From assembly GCA_024635665.1 (NCBI GenBank), contig JAGXIM010000108.1, forward strand, positions 1 through 44,947: a stretch of DNA of 44,947 nt, given 5' to 3'. This document shows, piece by piece, positions 1 through 4,993 of the stretch (positions within the stretch are counted from its first letter, which is position 1; every line of letters starts with the position of its first letter). The translations under genes were made by a program, and so were the position numbers. The notes beneath the pieces were generated by a model. That model had not been told where the DNA came from. It searched no databases and saw only the letters and a list, made by a program, of their open reading frames with translations. The DNA is from Salinimicrobium sp. (GTDB taxonomy: Bacteria; Bacteroidota; Bacteroidia; Flavobacteriales; Flavobacteriaceae).

Positions 1-83
1 ACTCACTTTCAGTTTAGCACGGACACTTTTTCTTTTCTTTTTAAGCGTTGGAAATCAATCAATTAGAAATTAAATGAAAAATA
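1..83. repeat. Terminal direct repeat, left copy
   Basis: The first 83 bases are identical to bases 44865-44947. An exact end-to-end overlap like this is what an assembler produces from a circular or circularly permuted molecule, so the true unit is about 44,864 bp. Because the repeat lies inside an integron-like cassette region, a collapsed chromosomal repeat is the alternative explanation. Confidence 0.9.
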
Positions 84-106
84 ATTCAAAAAAACATCTT
101 CAAAAG

Positions 107-137
107 TTTGCAGATACAAATTATCTTCGTATATTTG
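107..137 (+). promoter_or_regulatory. Bacteroidota-type promoter for the first cassette genes
   Basis: TTTG at 107-110, 19 bases, then TATATTTG at 130-137. This matches the -33 TTTG / -7 TAnnTTTG promoter known from Bacteroidota. Transcription would start near 141 and read the gene pair at 180-790. Confidence 0.75.
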
Positions 138-179
138 TAGAGTAATAATTAATTAATAACAATTTAAAACGAAGAAATT

Positions 180-572
180 ATGAACTTTCAAGTAACAGAA
201 ACATTTAGCAACGGAACTTCTAACGAATTAGGAACTTTCGCAACAGAAACAGAAGCAAGAAACTTTTTTGCAGAACAACTTAAAGAAGATGGACACAAGC
301 CAACTGATATGGAAAGTTGGGATTTAGAGTTGAACAAATTAACTTTTGATGAAGATGGTGATATGGAAGATATTGAAACTATCGAAAGCCAAACTCTTTA
401 TAATGAAGGAACTATTGATAGAAAAAACTACAAAGGCGAAAGTGCTATCAACTACGGATTTGAAAGCGTTTGGAATGCTGAAAAACAACAAGTAGAATAT
501 ACTTTCTACTTCCAAGGAGAAAAAGAAGAAGGAACTGTTTTAGAATCTGAACTTCAAAACTGGTATTTCTAA
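180..572 (+). CDS. Acidic hypothetical protein, cassette cargo
   Basis: A 130 aa protein I do not recognise. It is soluble and very acidic (runs such as DEDGDMEDIETIE near the middle), with no signal peptide or membrane segment, and ends in a short aromatic tail. It has its own host-type promoter at 107-137. Its last base overlaps the start codon of the HTH protein that follows (TAATG), so the two are translationally coupled. The pair sits inside an AT-rich unit whose ends look like an integron cassette (see 828-957 and 44796-44846), and base composition differs from the phage structural genes. An antitoxin/toxin or defence pair is possible but nothing in the sequence proves it. Confidence 0.8.
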   Translation: MNFQVTETFSNGTSNELGTFATETEARNFFAEQLKEDGHKPTDMESWDLELNKLTFDEDGDMEDIETIESQTLYNEGTIDRKNYKGESAINYGFESVWNAEKQQVEYTFYFQGEKEEGTVLESELQNWYF

Positions 573-790
573 TGGATAGGCAAGAACTTGGAAAGAAAAT
601 CGAAACCCTACGCAAAGAGTGTGGGGTTTCGACTTACGAACTGGAACAAAAAGGAATACATCCTTCCTTGCCTGCAACTATTGAAAAAGGTCAAAAAGGA
701 TACTCAATGGATAGTTTAATTAAGTATCTGAACGCAATTGATGAAGATATTTTTTTGAGCGTGGGGAAAAAAGAAAAGAAAAAGACTTAG
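572..790 (+). CDS. Small XRE-like helix-turn-helix protein
   Basis: 72 aa. Residues 3-60 have the look of an XRE/Cro helix-turn-helix: a first helix (LGKKIETLRKE), a short turn, a YELEQKGIHPS segment, and a later helix (SMDSLIKYLNAI). The C-terminus is a basic tail ending in KKEKKKT. The start overlaps the stop of the upstream acidic protein by one base, so both are made from one mRNA. DNA binding is inferred; autoregulation of the promoter at 107-137 would be natural. Unlike the phage repressor at 37.0-37.4 kb it lies in the cassette region, so it is more likely cargo than part of the lysogeny switch. Confidence 0.75.
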   Translation: MDRQELGKKIETLRKECGVSTYELEQKGIHPSLPATIEKGQKGYSMDSLIKYLNAIDEDIFLSVGKKEKKKT

Positions 791-827
791 AGGCACAGAC
801 TATCGAATTACCACTTCGGTAGCACTT

Positions 828-957
828 GCACACAACGATTTGGCTATGAAATGTAGCGGAATTGAAACACTAAACTATCGAATGAGAACTAACTTAAATA
901 TAATTACAAACCTTACGGTAAGCACTGCAACCGCTATTTTTTATAGCCTTTGTTACC
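828..957 (+). other. Integron attC-like recombination site after cassette 1
   Basis: The site opens with GCACACAAC (828-836) and ends with GTTACCTGC (951-959). Between them are long imperfect inverted arms, 834-859 and 930-953, sharing blocks such as TAGCGG/CCGCTA and GGCTAT/ATAGCC. The length of about 130 bp is within the known attC range. As in integron cassettes, the start of cassette 1 (GTTGTGTG at 44838-44845) pairs with its end (CACACAAC, 829-836). The call is by structure only; no integron integrase is present. Confidence 0.5.
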
Positions 958-978
958 TGCCGTTTTTATCACTGAACT

Positions 979-1467
979 ATGAGCAAAAGACTTGAAATAT
1001 TAAAAAACTCTTTGATTAAAAAAGAGCAAAAATTTGATGATAAACTGCAAAACCATATTGATACGGTTAAGCAAGCGAACGGACAGCCTTTAAATGACAA
1101 AAGGAATGGACAAGCAACTTTGAATAAATGGGATAGGCAAAATGAATCTTTGCGAAACCTAAAGGATAGTATTCAAAAAACAAAAGATGCTATTGAAAGA
1201 GAAGAGGGTAAAATAATGGACGTTGAGCAAACGAATAAAGTTATACCTGCTGAAATATTGGAATTGGTAGAAAAAGGCGAATTGAACCAATGGCGTAAAC
1301 ACCCTAATACTTTCTTTGTTCCTGATGTAGATAAGGCTCGTATTGTTTGGGATAACAAAAGAAAAGTAGTTGCTCACAGATACGCTCACTTAATTACTGA
1401 ACAGGAACAACGGACTAAATTTGTTCGCTTGTATAATGGACTGAACTCTGTCTTAAATGGCAGGTAA
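979..1467 (+). CDS. Hypothetical coiled-coil cassette protein
   Basis: 162 aa. The first 90 residues are highly charged and predicted to be helical or coiled coil (LEILKNSLIKKEQKF, LRNLKDSIQKTKDAIEREEGK). The second half is a compact domain (ILELVEKGELNQWRKHPNTFF, then KARIVWDNKRKVVAHRYAHL) that I think recurs in Bacteroidota hypothetical proteins, without a function I can name. The gene fills a unit whose first bases (TTACCTGCC, 952-960) are the exact reverse complement of its last ones (GGCAGGTAA, 1459-1467), as expected for one gene cassette. It has no obvious own promoter and may be read from 107-137. Confidence 0.8.
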   Translation: MSKRLEILKNSLIKKEQKFDDKLQNHIDTVKQANGQPLNDKRNGQATLNKWDRQNESLRNLKDSIQKTKDAIEREEGKIMDVEQTNKVIPAEILELVEKGELNQWRKHPNTFFVPDVDKARIVWDNKRKVVAHRYAHLITEQEQRTKFVRLYNGLNSVLNGR

Positions 1468-1500
1468 CTACCGTATATACGCAACTCCTATTGCGCATAT
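1459..1500 (+). other. attC-like end of cassette 2, truncated
   Basis: GGCAGGTAAC (1459-1468) is the perfect reverse complement of GTTACCTGCC at 951-960. It is followed by a hairpin, ATATACGCAA (1475-1484) against TTGCGCATAT (1491-1500), nine of ten pairing with a six-base loop. A closing GTT-type core is not seen before the next gene, so the site looks cut off where phage sequence begins. The hairpin may also act as a terminator, although no T-run follows. Confidence 0.45.
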
Positions 1501-1540
1501 TCTGCTAAAAAAATAAATGATCAATTAAATACAATCCCCT

Positions 1541-2128
1541 ATGGCCAACTTACTACCAAATATAAAACTTCATTTCCCCGGGACCAGCAAGGTTTTGGCG
1601 AGGCTGTTTTTTAGAACTGTTTTGGAGACGGTACGGTTCAAAACTAATATCAGAACCCCTTCGGCTGTCTTACCCCTCAGCTTTATGTACCAGGGCAATA
1701 TGTTCTGGCAAAAAGGCAAACCATTTTTGTTTAACAATGAGGTTAGCAAATATGCACCGGAAGAAATACTTTGCCTGGGACGGATAGAATTCAGGGAATT
1801 GTACTGGAAGATCCTGTTTGCTTCCGAAATTTTAAATTACAATCCCGGTGAAGCTGCCGGGGATCTCAATCATTTGGTAAATTCCTTGGATTATTATGTT
1901 TATGGTTACGCTTTTAATGAGTCAAATCTTGGTGGCCTTGAAAACAAAATAAAAGAAAAGCTGGATATTCCCGCCCTGGAGAATTCACTTAACCAGGCGG
2001 TGCGCATTGAAGATTACGAAGCGGCGGCAGATATCAGGAATAAAATTGAAGCCAAAGGTCACGACATTGTGGAATGTCACGGCAGACTTATTATAAGGCT
2101 TGGAGAAACTAATACTAAACAAATATAA
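1541..2128 (+). CDS. Hypothetical protein with UVR-like motif
   Basis: 195 aa, not recognised overall. Residues about 150-175 (ALENSLNQAVRIEDYEAAADI followed by RNKIE) match the UVR motif, a short helical hairpin known from UvrB, UvrC and McsA where it mediates protein-protein contacts. The N-terminal part is basic and rich in hydrophobic and aromatic residues but has no clear membrane helix. It is the first gene after the cassette region and reads in the same direction as the structured RNA and small gene downstream (about 20 bp before that promoter). A role in contacting a host UVR-domain protein such as the excinuclease or a Clp adaptor is conceivable and unproven. Confidence 0.75.
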   Translation: MANLLPNIKLHFPGTSKVLARLFFRTVLETVRFKTNIRTPSAVLPLSFMYQGNMFWQKGKPFLFNNEVSKYAPEEILCLGRIEFRELYWKILFASEILNYNPGEAAGDLNHLVNSLDYYVYGYAFNESNLGGLENKIKEKLDIPALENSLNQAVRIEDYEAAADIRNKIEAKGHDIVECHGRLIIRLGETNTKQI

Positions 2129-2138
2129 AATTATTTTG

Positions 2139-2146
2139 TATGTTTG
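2139..2146 (+). promoter_or_regulatory. Putative -7 box in front of the structured RNA
   Basis: TATGTTTG fits TAnnTTTG exactly. The expected start of transcription, about four bases downstream, falls at 2150/2151, the first base of the long RNA stem at 2151-2168. No good -33 TTTG lies 19-20 bases upstream, so this is moderate evidence only. Confidence 0.45.
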
Positions 2147-2292
2147 TAAATGACAGAACGATTGAGGAGAAATCCAAAATCAATTTATTTACAATAAGGA
2201 ATCGCCCGTTATGGGTGAGCAACTCCGAAAGGCTTGCCAGTCCGATCCTCGATCGTTCTGTCAGCCCTAAGGCGAGCGGTTCCGCTTACAAA
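2147..2292 (+). ncRNA. Candidate structured leader or small RNA
   Basis: Bases 2151-2168 pair with 2246-2263 along all 18 positions (17 Watson-Crick, one G-U). The enclosed region holds CGCCC/GGGTG with a GTTAT loop (2203-2217), and a stem GCAA/TTGC plus CC/GG capped by a GAAA tetraloop (2219-2237). After the main stem come GCC-CTAA-GGC (2264-2273) and AGCGG/CCGCT (2275-2286). A -7 box lies just upstream so that the RNA would begin at the stem. The following gene starts at 2305. It could be a cis-acting leader or a stand-alone RNA. I could not match it to a known family. Confidence 0.5.
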
Positions 2293-2304
2293 AAACTTTT
2301 CGAC

Positions 2305-2565
2305 ATGACAGAAGAAAGGAACTTTGTACCGGAAGACAGGATCACTGTCACCGTTACGCCCGCACAACTTAAGCTGCTGGAACTCTTAGACCACACCAAC
2401 GCAGCAGATTTCGCCCACCACGTTAAAGAAGTCCACGAACTGGGGACTTATTTCGTAACCAGTAAGGATCTGGTAAACCTCTCAGCTTCACTTCACGTTC
2501 ACTGGCTTTATGAGGCAATCTACGCCATCGCCCAGGAACAATCCATTAATTTAAAATCAGCGTAA
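2305..2565 (+). CDS. Small hypothetical protein
   Basis: 86 aa from ATG 2305 (MTEERNFVPEDRITVTVTPA). The reading frame is open back to an ATG at 2140, which would give 141 aa. The extra 55 residues, however, overlie the perfect stem-loop region and would begin at or before the predicted transcription start, so I prefer 2305. The protein is alpha-helical looking, with a TPAQLKLLELLDHTNAADFA segment and a C-terminal part LYEAIYAIAQEQSINLKSA. The last 85 bp of the gene are copied at 3111-3195, downstream of the KilA-N gene, as a leftover fragment. Function unknown; position next to antirepressor-type genes suggests an accessory regulatory role. Confidence 0.6.
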   Translation: MTEERNFVPEDRITVTVTPAQLKLLELLDHTNAADFAHHVKEVHELGTYFVTSKDLVNLSASLHVHWLYEAIYAIAQEQSINLKSA

Positions 2566-2575
2566 TTATGAAAAC
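2481..2575 (+). repeat. 95 bp direct repeat, copy 1 (flanks KilA-N gene)
   Basis: Bases 2481-2575 recur at 3111-3205, offset 630 bp, with three mismatches seen (2517, 2543, 2562). Copy 1 holds the 3' end of the small gene ending at 2565 and the first codons of the KilA-N gene. Removing one repeat plus the intervening gene restores a simple gene order. Confidence 0.9.
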
Positions 2576-3107
2576 AATTGAATTTCTTTACCAGGAAACC
2601 ACCATTCATTTTTTAGTTAATCCATTAGATAAAAATGTAATGATCAATGCCACAGAAATGGCGAAACCATTTAATAAAAGAATTGATGTTTTTTTAAAAA
2701 CACAACAAACAAAAGAGTTTATTGAACTACTTAAATTTCCACCTGTAGGTGTAAATTTAGACCCAATTTCAAAGGAAAATATTATCCAAACTAAAGGTCG
2801 TTCTGGAACATTTTTTCACAGAGAATTAGCAATTGAATTTGCTATGTGGTTAGATCCTATTTTTAAAAGATGGATTATTAATAAAATAGATGAAGTTCTT
2901 TTTGGTAATTACAAGCAACATTGGGATGCCCACGCTGTTCAAGAAATGGCAAAAGTAGAAATGGAAACATTAAAAGAAAAAATGTTGACCAACCCATCTA
3001 TTGAGACAAACAGAGCATATTTTGAAGCTGAAAAAAGAATGAAAGATGCTAAGAATGTAAAGAATAAAGCTATTCGTCATCAATATAAGTTGTTTGACGT
3101 TAACTAA
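2568..3107 (+). CDS. KilA-N domain protein
   Basis: 179 aa. The KilA-N domain covers about residues 20-120: the conserved VMINATEMAKPFNKRIDVFL segment near the start, then GRSGTFFHRELAIEFAMWLD and FKRWIINKIDEVLF. KilA-N proteins bind DNA and are common in phages as antirepressors or regulators. The C-terminal 60 residues are charged and helical and may mediate dimerisation. The gene is much more AT-rich than its neighbours and is bracketed by a 95 bp direct repeat, which points to recent insertion. It starts two bases after the stop of the preceding gene. Its exact target is unknown. Confidence 0.88.
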   Translation: MKTIEFLYQETTIHFLVNPLDKNVMINATEMAKPFNKRIDVFLKTQQTKEFIELLKFPPVGVNLDPISKENIIQTKGRSGTFFHRELAIEFAMWLDPIFKRWIINKIDEVLFGNYKQHWDAHAVQEMAKVEMETLKEKMLTNPSIETNRAYFEAEKRMKDAKNVKNKAIRHQYKLFDVN

Positions 3108-3110
3108 CAT

Positions 3111-3205
3111 CTCAGCTTCACTTCACGTTCACTGGCTTTATGAGGCGATCTACGCCATCGCCCAGGAACAATCTATTAATTTAAAATCAGCTTAATTATG
3201 AAAAC
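3111..3205 (+). repeat. 95 bp direct repeat, copy 2
   Basis: Second copy of 2481-2575. It contains a fragment of the 3' end of the small gene at 2305-2565 (no longer expressed as a gene) and supplies the junction and start codon region of the next gene (ATG 3198). Confidence 0.9.
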
Positions 3206-3752
3206 CAAAAATGAAAAACACGAAACTTTCTTAGAATTTGATGGAAAGAAAATTTTATTTCTTTCGGTAGATGGTACTTACTGGATTGCCCTTAAACCAA
3301 TTTTAAACGCATTGAAAATGGATGCGGACAGGGTGATAAAAACCACTAAAAACGACCCTTTTTTGGGGGGCTACACGTCGATTCAGGCCGTGCAGGTATC
3401 AAAAAACGGCATTATTCAGGGTAGAAATATGACCTGCTTGCCAGAAAAATACATTTATGGATGGATCTGTTTTCTTCGTGGAGAAAGTGAAGAACTTCAA
3501 AAATATAAAGAAACCTGTTACAATTTGCTCTACGATCATTTTCACGGCGTAATCACCAACCAGAAAGAATTGCTTCAAACTAGATCCTCTATAAGTACCC
3601 GCATTCACAACTTACAATCTGAATTAAAGGAAGAAGAGGATCGTTTTAAGCAAATTGGAGAATTGAAACAGCAATTGACTGCTATCAATAAGAAATTAAA
3701 TTCGAATGATAAGGAGTATGCCAAGGAGCCGGATCTATGGCAGCAAGAATAA
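3198..3752 (+). CDS. Phage antirepressor, P22 Ant N-terminal type
   Basis: 184 aa. Residues 12-115 match the phage antirepressor N-terminal domain (P22_AR_N): GKKILFLSVDGTYWIALKPI, then CLPEKYIYGWICFLRG and the closing YKETCYNLLYDHFHG. The C-terminal third (QSELKEEEDRFKQIGELKQQ region) is a coiled coil, as usual in this family for multimerisation. Antirepressors inactivate the phage repressor and so trigger induction. The gene follows the KilA-N gene and the duplicated 95 bp. Part of its domain (about 3350-3440) is repeated in degenerate form downstream at 3873-3967. Confidence 0.8.
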   Translation: MKTKNEKHETFLEFDGKKILFLSVDGTYWIALKPILNALKMDADRVIKTTKNDPFLGGYTSIQAVQVSKNGIIQGRNMTCLPEKYIYGWICFLRGESEELQKYKETCYNLLYDHFHGVITNQKELLQTRSSISTRIHNLQSELKEEEDRFKQIGELKQQLTAINKKLNSNDKEYAKEPDLWQQE

Positions 3753-3819
3753 TACGATTTTTGCACTTAAACGAACTGGAATGTCAGTTCATTCAGATTC
3801 AAGAAAAGCATCCAATTTT

Positions 3820-3967
3820 AGGACCTGCATGGGCTATATGGCCCATGCAGGTATCAAAAAAGGAACAAAAAAGACCATTTTTTGGGGGTCTGCACGTCGA
3901 TTCAGCACGTGCAGGTGGCAAAAAACGGCATTATTCAGGGTAGAAATATGACCTGCTTTCCATAAAA
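3820..3967 (+). pseudogene. Degenerate duplicate of the antirepressor domain
   Basis: Bases 3880-3965 align without gaps to about 3354-3440 of the antirepressor gene. In the matching frame they read LGVCTSIQHVQVAKNGIIQG then RNMTCFP and a stop, against LGGYTSIQAVQVSKNGIIQG in the intact gene. A shorter second match (GCAGGTATCAAAAAA) lies at 3847-3861. The segment also contains a perfect 12 bp stem-loop, ACCTGCATGGGC (3823-3834) against GCCCATGCAGGT (3841-3852), and a second hairpin CTGCACG/CGTGCAG. It may be gene debris, or an untranslated RNA that ends at the terminator just downstream. Confidence 0.65.
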
Positions 3968-3975
3968 CATATTGC

Positions 3976-4005
3976 TTAAACTACCACCAAATGGTGGTAG
4001 TTTAA
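3976..4005 (+). terminator. Strong stem-loop, probable terminator
   Basis: A perfect 14 bp stem, TTAAACTACCACCA against TGGTGGTAGTTTAA, with a two-base AA loop. It lies just after the antirepressor and its degenerate copy. No T-run follows directly; the next hairpin supplies one. Confidence 0.6.
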
Positions 4006-4019
4006 CTCCTTTATATAGA

Positions 4020-4043
4020 AGCCGGGGATCTCTCCGGCTTTTT
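4020..4043 (+). terminator. Rho-independent terminator
   Basis: AGCCGGGGA against TCTCCGGCT (nine pairs, one G-U) followed by TTTTT. It closes the left accessory transcription unit and separates it from the late tail-fibre unit that starts at 4501. Confidence 0.8.
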
Positions 4044-4407
4044 CCATCACAAAATTCTCAATACTCAATTCTCACATCTCAATACTATCATCCCAAATAA
4101 GCCCCTCTCCTGCCTCCTTTCCTTTATTTGGCCTAATGGGTTTATCGCGTTAGCGATAATGCAAGCACTTCCTTTATTTTTATTTCTTTGGGGGTTCAGG
4201 CTGCGTACTCTCTTGTACTAGTCAACGGCGTAGCCGTTGACCTGCTTTCCCCCTTGACCCCCATTTACAAGAAAGAATCAATAGTGCTTATGTGCAAAAC
4301 TACATATATAATACTATTTATTTAAAAACACCTTAAGGATATATAGTAAAAGACTGTGCTTTTGTGCGCTTTCTCGCTAAGCCCTTATAAACCCTCGTTT
4401 TTTTGAT
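4044..4407. other. Non-coding region with palindromes
   Basis: No convincing gene is seen. The region contains TTATCGC-GTTA-GCGATAA (4142-4159), the perfect GTCAACGGC-GTA-GCCGTTGAC (4221-4241), and G-run/C-run arms (GGGGGTTCA near 4190 and TTGACCCCC near 4254) around the second hairpin. A phrase with repeated CTCAATACT-like words (4060-4086) recurs at 42252-42290. The style resembles repetitive intergenic DNA of flavobacterial chromosomes, which would mean acquisition from a host; that comparison is from memory. Confidence 0.5.
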
Positions 4408-4449
4408 GCACGATTTGCGCACGATTTGCGCACGAACCGCACGATTTAA
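4408..4449 (+). repeat. Iteron-like tandem repeats, GCACGATTTGC
   Basis: GCACGATTTGC at 4408 and 4419, GCACGAACCGC at 4430 and GCACGATTTAA at 4439: spacing 11, 11 and 9 bases. The block lies 52 bp upstream of the first late promoter. Related GCACGA words occur in the opposite orientation at 18755-18800. They may bind a phage regulator or replication protein. Confidence 0.6.
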
Positions 4450-4500
4450 CATATTTAAGCGGATATGCAGAGAAAATGACTCCAAAATACCATTCCCGGA

Positions 4501-4536
4501 TGTCCTTTTCTGATTCAAAACACTGGATTATACTTG
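4501..4536 (+). promoter_or_regulatory. Phage late promoter 1
   Basis: TGTCCTTTTCT at 4501-4511 and TATACTTG at 4529-4536; the first base of the upstream element is 28 bases before the -7 box, as in the other four late promoters. Expected start of transcription is about 4540-4541, at the ATG of the first tail-fibre gene, so the mRNA would be leaderless. Confidence 0.8.
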
Positions 4537-4540
4537 TAAA

Positions 4541-4993
4541 ATGCTGCAAACCCGGAATTCAAATCTCATTGTCAATATTTGCGAGGTGCAACTCAAGAGC
4601 GCACACGGATCTACATTTCCCGCCCTTGCCGAAATATATACCAGCCTGTCCAAGATCAAGTGGAGTTCTTCCCCATCCACTACCAATGACGGGACCCTGT
4701 ACAAAAATAAACTCAGCATCATATATCCCGGACTTTCACAATCCCAATTTTTGGAACTGGATAAATTCATTCGTGGCCTTTACCAGGTTCGCGTGATCAC
4801 AGATGCCGGGGAGCGGTACCAGTTGGCGGGTGATGAAAACCCGATGGAAGTGGAGGCCAATTTCAACGGCGGTGCCACCGAGATTAATTTTTACCATTCA
4901 GCAATAGAACCCATTCAATATTTAGGCAATTCTGCCGAAGAAGCTGCGGCCGAAATTGGCTTCCCTTATTACTTAACTTTTAACCTGGCGTAA
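4541..4993 (+). CDS. Tail protein, first gene of the fibre module
   Basis: 150 aa, family not recognised. The composition is that of a small beta-rich virion protein (VRVITDAGERYQLAGDENPM, then FNGGATEINFYHSA). It has no signal peptide or membrane segment. The start codon is only four bases after the -7 box of late promoter 1, so it is probably translated from a leaderless mRNA. Its final A is shared with the ATG of the fibre gene, giving tight coupling. Position at the head of the fibre module suggests an attachment or baseplate-distal protein that anchors the fibres. Confidence 0.75.
   Translation: MLQTRNSNLIVNICEVQLKSAHGSTFPALAEIYTSLSKIKWSSSPSTTNDGTLYKNKLSIIYPGLSQSQFLELDKFIRGLYQVRVITDAGERYQLAGDENPMEVEANFNGGATEINFYHSAIEPIQYLGNSAEEAAAEIGFPYYLTFNLA

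Noticed and set aside
2264-2290. Similarity of AGCCCTAAGGCG in the structured RNA to the pistol ribozyme core
   Set aside because: Only a short word matches; the stems and pseudoknot of pistol are not present.
4333-4518. Minus-strand open frame of 61 aa across the iterons
   Set aside because: It runs through the tandem repeats and starts inside late promoter 1. No start signal and low-complexity basic composition.
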